The notes beneath the pieces are model-generated. The model saw only the letters and a list, made by a program, of their open reading frames with translations. It was not told the origin of the DNA and made no database searches. Shown one piece after another: positions 15,206 to 19,792 of a stretch of DNA of 19,792 nucleotides (its first letter is position 1; each line of letters opens with the position of its first letter). The DNA comes from an uncultured Clostridia bacterium (GTDB taxonomy: Bacteria > Bacillota > Clostridia > Oscillospirales > Ruminococcaceae): positions 1-19,792 of the forward strand of contig CANRPG010000014.1 of NCBI GenBank assembly GCA_947632425.1, given 5' to 3'. The translations under genes were made by a program, and so were the position numbers.

Positions 15206-16939
15206 CTATGCCGCAGGGACTTCCTGCTGCCCCGTATTGACCTCGGGAGGCGGTGTCGGCTGCGGTGTTGTGGGTTCGGGCGGCGGATCGGTAACTACAG
15301 GCTCGGGAGTTGTGGTCACCGGCGGCTCGGTCGCTTCGGTAGTTGTTTCTTCCGGCGTTACAACCGTTTCGGAAGTAGTTGTCTCGCTCTCTGTCTGCGG
15401 TACATATACTGTCGTAGTCTCCGAAGTGGTGGTCTCATAGACCTGCGGAGGCTCGGCGGTGGTATCATACACAGGCGGATCGGTATACGAAGGCGGTTCT
15501 TCAAACACATACTGGCTGGTCTGGTCGGGGTTTACGAACGTTTTGCCGTATATTGCCATTTGCAGTATCTCTGTATTCGCCGCAAAGTCGGGGCACAGGC
15601 AGTCCATAGTTCTTATAGTCTGTGTGGTGAAAGTGCCCGAAGCAGGTATCTGTATCTGCTGTATCTCATAGTTTCTGTAATAGTCTACGGCGTTGTAAAG
15701 CAGAGAAAGCACATCTTCCTGAGAAAGATCCCAGCGCACATTGTTGCCCTCGGTAACTTTATCGAGAATATCTTTCATCTGACCTAAGTCCATGCCTCTG
15801 GACTTTTCTATCATCTTCTGTATAACTTCTCTTTGACGCGCAGTTCTGCCGTAGTCGTCGCCGACGTTATATCTTATTCTGGCATAGCCCAGCGCCTGAT
15901 TGCCGTTGAGGTTATAATGTCCTGCGGCCGAAAGCAGATCCTGCGTTGACGGGTTGCCAAGGTACATATTCTGCTCCATCATCGGGTTTCTCATCTCGTC
16001 TACCATTATCTGCGTAACGTCAGCCTCGATGCCGCCCAGAATGTCGACTATCTGTATAAACGTATAGAAATTAACTATAACATAGTTGTCTATCTTAACG
16101 CCGAAGTTTTTCTCAAGGGTATCTTTAAGCAGCGATGCACCGCCTGCGGCATAGGCAGAGTTGAGCTTATTTGAGCCTACGTCGGGGATATATATATAAA
16201 TATCTCTCATGAAAGAAGTCAGTATTATCTTCTTTGTTTCACGGTTTACGGAAACGAGCAGCATAACGTCGGTATTGCCGCGGCTCTCCTCTGCCGTATC
16301 GCGCAGGTCCTCGCCGATGAGCAAAACGTTATACACTTCTTTTGAAGCCATTATATCCGCATAGTCTTTGAGCTGGTCTTTCAGGTAGTCCTCATAATCA
16401 TCCACATCGCTTACAGTATCGCTATCGCCTATGCTGTTTACGGTGACTTCCACCCTGCTGGCATTTTCTCTTTCTATACGCTTATAATAATGGTTGAAAA
16501 AGAGTATAAACACCAGAAGAGCGATAAGCGCTATTACAACTATCACCATTCCGGCGATTATGAATTTCAGTTTATTGCGTACAAAGAACTCTTTGGCTTT
16601 CTGCCAAAAGCTCTTTTCTTCCGTATCTTCCGGAAAGTCGCTTTCCTCTTCACGGTCATCGGCTTTACCGCCCGATTTTTTATGCATGGCGTTGGCGACC
16701 ATTTCTTCTATCGACATATCGTCCTCGCTCTTCTGCGCTTTATGAGGGGCGGGTCTTATGCCGTTTTCCTTATTATATTTTGCCTGCGCAATGCTTTCCT
16801 GCAAGGTCATTTCTTTTGCAGGGGCAGGCTGAGACTCTTTTGGGGGAGCGTCTTTTTTCTTTTCTATCGCGGAAGCTATAAGGTCGTTCAGCGATTCTTC
16901 CTCGCTGTGCATCTCACCGTTGTTCCTTTCATCCGACAT
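15206..16939 (-). CDS. LytR-CpsA-Psr (LCP) family cell-wall glycopolymer ligase
   Basis: LCP enzymes transfer wall polymers from lipid carriers to peptidoglycan on the outer membrane face. Counting from the ATG at 16939 (GGAG six bases ahead; the ATG at 16975 has no ribosome site), the protein has 577 residues. Residues 1-118 are a long acidic and lysine-rich cytoplasmic region with a short motif repeated three times; 127-148 form the transmembrane helix; about 203-378 are the LCP domain, with VLLIGEDLRD, RGNTDVMLLVSVN, SNKLNSAYAAGG and ALGYARIRYNVGDDYGRTARQ, which includes the usual acidic and arginine residues. The familiar SIPRD reads SFMRD here. Residues 479-577 are a Thr/Pro/Glu-rich tail resembling a wall-spanning or glycosylated linker, with no sorting motif. 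Its own promoter and terminator flank it. Confidence 0.92.
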   Translation of the reverse strand: MSDERNNGEMHSEEESLNDLIASAIEKKKDAPPKESQPAPAKEMTLQESIAQAKYNKENGIRPAPHKAQKSEDDMSIEEMVANAMHKKSGGKADDREEESDFPEDTEEKSFWQKAKEFFVRNKLKFIIAGMVIVVIALIALLVFILFFNHYYKRIERENASRVEVTVNSIGDSDTVSDVDDYEDYLKDQLKDYADIMASKEVYNVLLIGEDLRDTAEESRGNTDVMLLVSVNRETKKIILTSFMRDIYIYIPDVGSNKLNSAYAAGGASLLKDTLEKNFGVKIDNYVIVNFYTFIQIVDILGGIEADVTQIMVDEMRNPMMEQNMYLGNPSTQDLLSAAGHYNLNGNQALGYARIRYNVGDDYGRTARQREVIQKMIEKSRGMDLGQMKDILDKVTEGNNVRWDLSQEDVLSLLYNAVDYYRNYEIQQIQIPASGTFTTQTIRTMDCLCPDFAANTEILQMAIYGKTFVNPDQTSQYVFEEPPSYTDPPVYDTTAEPPQVYETTTSETTTVYVPQTESETTTSETVVTPEETTTEATEPPVTTTPEPVVTDPPPEPTTPQPTPPPEVNTGQQEVPAA

Positions 16940-17033
16940 ACTATTCTCCATTCCGAATGCATTTTCTGCACCCATGATCGTTTTGTTTTGTCAATTTCTT
17001 TTGTCCGTGCTGTCAAATAACACGTATATGGTT

Positions 17034-17062
17034 ATTATAACACATATTTTGATATAATGCAA
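17034..17062 (-). promoter_or_regulatory. Promoter of the LCP gene
   Basis: On the minus strand TTGCAT (17057-17062) and TATAAT (17034-17039) are 17 bases apart with an extended TG (TGTGTTATAAT). Start of transcription is expected near 17027, giving a leader of about 90 bases. Confidence 0.75.
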
Positions 17063-17083
17063 CAGCTAATGCTTTTTTTCTGC

Positions 17084-17120
17084 AAAATAAACAAAAGCGG
17101 CAAGTTATATTACCTGCCGC
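17084..17120 (-). terminator. Terminator of the SurA/PrsA-like lipoprotein gene
   Basis: GCGGCAAGT (17097-17105) pairs with ACCTGCCGC (17112-17120) through one G-T wobble and a six-base loop. On the minus strand it is followed by TTTTGTTTATTTT. It lies 12 bases past the stop codon at 17133. Confidence 0.88.
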
Positions 17121-17132
17121 ATATCGTTTTTG

Positions 17133-18203
17133 TTATTTGTTTGCCTGATCTTCCTGATAGTCAAGATACTTGTCATACACCTTTTCGGCTGAATATCTTG
17201 AGAATGCGTCGGTGTTCTGCTCTATCTGAGCATCACTTTGCCAGCCGTCTATCATTTCTTCAAATTCGTCTGTTTTCATTTCCTGAAGCAGGCTGTCTCT
17301 GTTATCCTTCACATACTCGGGGTAGTCGGTAACATCGAGCTTTTCTATAACATACCAGTAATTATCGTCCTCATAGGTCTTTATCTCGCCATTGTTCATG
17401 CCGGTGCTGATATACTTTACTACCTCGTTGTCGGAATAGCTCGAAGAATTTTTATTGACCATTATGTTGTTGTCGGTCTCTTCCTCATCCTCGGTGTCTG
17501 AAGCAGTGCCGTTTTCCTCGGCTGTTTTTTCATTATATTCCTTTATTACCTCGTCAAAAGACTTTTCCTCAGCCATTTTGGCATATTCTTCGGCTGTAGC
17601 CTCAGCTTCGCTCTCTTTGCCCTCGGTCTTAACTATCGAGATAAGCTTGAACCTTACGTAGTTATCCTTTATAAATGTATTTATATCGCTGTCGGAAACG
17701 GCATTTGTGCCGCCCTCTCCGTAATAGGCATAGAATATCTTTTCATACATTTCAAGACCCGTCTGTATCTGCTCCAGAGACGACTTCGCGATGCCTATAG
17801 ACTCATAATAATCGGGATCCCAGTTAGCCTCAACGGTATCCTTTATCTCCTGCTTTTCATCATCTGTAAACGAAAGACCCAGCTCGTCAAACTTGAGCAT
17901 GGTACACATAAGCCGCTCACATGAGGAATACGCATCTTCGTGCGCAAAATCGCCCACTGTCATAGTACCGTCGCCGTACTTTTCGTTAATGATATCCTCC
18001 GACATCTTGCCGTTGCTCTGATAGTAAGAATAAGTCTGGTTGTTTATCTGCGACATTACATAGTAAATGAACACGCCTGCGTTTATGCTCTTGTCGCCCG
18101 ACTTGCAGATATATGTGGTATCTCCGCAAGATGTGAGCATTGCTGCGGCGAGACAAAAGCTGCACACTGCCGCCGCTGCTTTCTTAAAAGTCCTTCCTGA
18201 CAT
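17133..18203 (-). CDS. SurA/PrsA-like lipoprotein, putative extracellular chaperone or foldase
   Basis: A 356-residue lipoprotein. A basic, hydrophobic signal peptide ends in the lipobox LTSC, so Cys26 would be lipidated and anchor the mature protein to the outer face of the membrane. Residues 35-190 are helical and match the N-terminal chaperone domain of SurA/PrsA-type proteins, with KINAG-like GDKSINAGVFIYYVMSQ, LKFDELGLSFTDDEKQEI and an FIKDNYVRFKLISI segment that normally starts the parvulin region. The following part (about 195-300) has the KTEGKESEAEATAEEYAKMAEE helix and ends in DDNYWYVIEKLDVTDYP, consistent with a diverged parvulin domain, broken by an acidic insertion near 228-250. 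I cannot confirm active-site residues, so it may be a chaperone only. AAAGGTG precedes the ATG. Single-gene unit. Confidence 0.8.
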   Translation of the reverse strand: MSGRTFKKAAAAVCSFCLAAAMLTSCGDTTYICKSGDKSINAGVFIYYVMSQINNQTYSYYQSNGKMSEDIINEKYGDGTMTVGDFAHEDAYSSCERLMCTMLKFDELGLSFTDDEKQEIKDTVEANWDPDYYESIGIAKSSLEQIQTGLEMYEKIFYAYYGEGGTNAVSDSDINTFIKDNYVRFKLISIVKTEGKESEAEATAEEYAKMAEEKSFDEVIKEYNEKTAEENGTASDTEDEEETDNNIMVNKNSSSYSDNEVVKYISTGMNNGEIKTYEDDNYWYVIEKLDVTDYPEYVKDNRDSLLQEMKTDEFEEMIDGWQSDAQIEQNTDAFSRYSAEKVYDKYLDYQEDQANK

Positions 18204-18268
18204 TTTATCACCTTTATTTCTGTTGCTGTATTATCATTTTCTTTCGCGCTTCAAAACGCTCAAAGACT

Positions 18269-18297
18269 ATTATAATACATTTTTATCTGCTTGTCAA
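18269..18297 (-). promoter_or_regulatory. Promoter of the SurA/PrsA-like lipoprotein gene
   Basis: On the minus strand TTGACA (18292-18297) and TATAAT (18269-18274) are 17 bases apart, a consensus sigma-A promoter. It begins only about 20 bases after the preceding gene's stop. Confidence 0.85.
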
Positions 18298-18318
18298 GAG
18301 CGGCGGCGCGCTTTGTTA

Positions 18319-18753
18319 TCAAAGAAAGCTTCTTATATCCATGACCAGACCTTCTTCAAGGTCAATAAGCTTTTTGGCTACCCTTTTTGAGCCTTCGTCG
18401 GCTGCCTTATACTGATTGAGGTACTTATGGAGAGACTTTACCCCCATATTGCACCCGTCTGTCATAAGGTCTGCAATAGTTTCGTCTGAATGATCGACTG
18501 CCATTTTCATGTTCGTTTTCATCCACGACATACCTTTTGCCATGGCATTTGGCTCTTTTCCCTCGTCGTCAAACTCGGTAAGTTTTGTCTGCACCTCGCT
18601 GTTGAGCTTGATATGCCGCTCCTTGCACTGTGCCAGCAGCTTGCGAAGCTCCTTGTTAGTTACTTTGTCAAGCACATCGTCAATTGCCGATATGCCCATT
18701 TTTACCCCTGCATCGCACTCGCGCAGAAGCCTTATAGTATCCTGATGCACCAT
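18319..18753 (-). CDS. Small ferritin-like four-helix-bundle protein (DUF2383-like)
   Basis: A 144-residue soluble protein that reads as four amphipathic helices: about 3-28 (RLLRECDAGVKMGISAIDDV), 32-62 (KELRKLLAQCKERHIKLNSEV), 73-105 (AMAKGMSWMKTNMKMAVDHS then a DGCNMG turn) and 106-140. The pattern resembles PA2169/DUF2383-type proteins of the ferritin-like superfamily. Only scattered possible ligands (E12, H48, E53) can be seen, so metal binding is not established. I chose the ATG at 18753 because AAAGGAG lies eight bases ahead; the upstream in-frame ATG at 18792 has none. No clear promoter or terminator was found; it ends just before the next gene's promoter. Function unknown. Confidence 0.8.
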   Translation of the reverse strand: MVHQDTIRLLRECDAGVKMGISAIDDVLDKVTNKELRKLLAQCKERHIKLNSEVQTKLTEFDDEGKEPNAMAKGMSWMKTNMKMAVDHSDETIADLMTDGCNMGVKSLHKYLNQYKAADEGSKRVAKKLIDLEEGLVMDIRSFL

Positions 18754-18827
18754 AAAAATTCTCCTTTCATATTTGCAAGAATAGTATACCAAAGTACGGC
18801 GCGATTATACTTAAAATGCGGCAATGC

Positions 18828-18856
18828 TTGACTTGTATGCATTGATATGTTATAAT
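18828..18856 (+). promoter_or_regulatory. Promoter of the DUF2079 membrane protein gene
   Basis: TTGACT (18828-18833) and TATAAT (18851-18856) are 17 bases apart with an extended TG at 18848-18849. Confidence 0.8.
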
Positions 18857-18883
18857 TTAACAGGTCGAAAGGAGTGAGAGCAT

Positions 18884-19792
18884 ATGGCGCAGCCTGAAGA
18901 AAACCTTACAGAAAATACAGAAAAGCGAGGGCTCATTCGCGGCTTTTTACGGCTTGAATTTTCGCCGCACAGTATGCAGTCGCTGTTTGCATCGTGGCTG
19001 ATATGCGCGGCTGTGTGCATACTTTCTGTAAAGCCCCGTTTCAGCGACCTTGCATCTTATATGAAAGACCTCAGCTTTATATGGATGCTTATCAGCACTG
19101 TTGTTATCTGGCAGCTGCTGACTCTGATATTCATTTTCAGAAACCGCAGTGTGATAAACTGCATAACCGTTTCATCTGCCATACTTCTGGCGGTGGCTGC
19201 CGCCTCTAAAAACAATGAGATAATATTCCTTACGGGGCTGTGCGCCGCTGTGGCTCTTACAATAAAATTTGCCGACATACCTTTTTACGATATGCCGAAC
19301 GCCTTGAAAAAAGCAGGAGCAAAGGTAAAATGGTCTGTTACCGTGCTGCTCATGCTGGTGTTTGTATTGTTTGTCGGCATAATATGCTGCTTGAAATACT
19401 TTGACCACTGGACACCCTGCTACGACTTCGGCATATTCGCGCAGATGTTCCACAGAATGAAAGAAACAGGTCTGCCGCTTACCACCTGCGAGCGCGACGG
19501 GCTGCTTTCGCACTTTGCGGTGCACGTATCACCCATATACTATCTTCTGCTGCCTATATATGCTATATTCCCCTCGCCTGCCACACTGATGGTTTTGCAG
19601 CCGCTGGTGGTAGTTTCGGGCGTTATACCGCTGCTGCTGATATGCAAAAAGCATGGTCTTTCTCAGCTGGAGGGTCTGCTTTTCGCGGTATGCTACATAT
19701 TTTTCCCGTCGTTTGCGGGCGGCTGTTTTTACTATCTGCATGAAAACTGCTTTCTTGCGCCGCTTATTATGTGGCTTATATACTTTCTTGAA
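18884..19792 (+). CDS. DUF2079-type polytopic membrane protein, N-terminal part, cut by window edge
   Basis: My translation from the ATG at 18884 (AAAGGAG nine bases ahead) gives 303 open codons running off the right edge. A hydrophilic N terminus of about 30 residues is followed by at least six hydrophobic helices. Residues about 175-215 carry the DUF2079 hallmark: YDFGIFAQMFHRM, then GLPLTT, HFAVHVSPIYYLLLPIYA and LQPLVVVSGVIPLLL. The family is distantly related to GT-C membrane glycosyltransferases, with the conserved Asp of YDFG in the position of the catalytic acid in such enzymes; the substrate is unknown. It is divergent from the small four-helix protein, with its own promoter. The remainder of the gene lies outside the window. 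Confidence 0.88.
   Translation, partial: MAQPEENLTENTEKRGLIRGFLRLEFSPHSMQSLFASWLICAAVCILSVKPRFSDLASYMKDLSFIWMLISTVVIWQLLTLIFIFRNRSVINCITVSSAILLAVAAASKNNEIIFLTGLCAAVALTIKFADIPFYDMPNALKKAGAKVKWSVTVLLMLVFVLFVGIICCLKYFDHWTPCYDFGIFAQMFHRMKETGLPLTTCERDGLLSHFAVHVSPIYYLLLPIYAIFPSPATLMVLQPLVVVSGVIPLLLICKKHGLSQLEGLLFAVCYIFFPSFAGGCFYYLHENCFLAPLIMWLIYFLE

Noticed and set aside
15237..15520. Repetitive GT/GG-rich DNA that could be taken for a tandem repeat or CRISPR-like array
   Set aside because: The pattern is explained by codons for the Thr/Pro/Glu-rich tail of the LCP protein; there are no regular repeat-spacer units.
19057..19741. Leftward open frames opposite the DUF2079 gene
   Set aside because: The rightward frame is open for 303 codons, has a promoter and ribosome site, and carries the DUF2079 signature; the opposite frames are unrelated fragments.

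Overview
The window looks like a chromosomal segment of a Gram-positive, mid-GC member of the Clostridia, probably Ruminococcus-like (Oscillospiraceae). I infer this from AGGAGG-type ribosome sites, sigma-A promoters with extended -10 boxes, a lipobox foldase, an LCP cell-wall ligase, no sign of outer-membrane secretin genes, frequent ATA/TAT codons, and pilus genes of the kind found in gut clostridia. No mobile element, tRNA, rRNA or CRISPR array was seen. No gene-free stretch exceeds 300 bases.

Region 1 (1-10733) is a type IV pilus locus. At the left edge, pilB (extension ATPase, cut by the window) runs leftwards, divergent from pilD (prepilin peptidase). Convergent with pilD is a six-gene operon read right to left from one strong promoter at about 10590: pilC (platform), a fused pilM-pilN, pilO, a large PilX-like protein, a 141-residue minor prepilin, and a 711-residue modular prepilin with a C-terminal beta-rich domain on a Thr/Pro linker. 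Together they would make a Gram-positive pilus that may end in a large adhesin. A small abundant major pilin and PilT are not visible and may lie outside the window.

Region 2 (10734-12035) holds an unrecognised four-helix membrane protein divergent from an XRE-family regulator, whose promoter is followed by two palindromes that look like operators.

Region 3 (12036-18753) is a row of mostly single-gene leftward units: a membrane c-di-GMP phosphodiesterase-like protein (PAS-like, degenerate GGDEF, intact EAL) with an unusual C-terminal beta-solenoid-like repeat domain; an LCP-family wall polymer ligase with a long Thr/Pro tail; a SurA/PrsA-like lipoprotein; and a small four-helix-bundle protein. 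Region 4 (18884-end, rightward) is the start of a DUF2079-type polytopic membrane protein, cut by the window.

The most interesting candidates are the modular pilin with a compositionally foreign tip domain, the EAL-solenoid fusion, and a possible c-di-GMP circuit in which PilB carries an MshEN-like N-terminal motif while the EAL protein is encoded about 11 kb away in the same locus.
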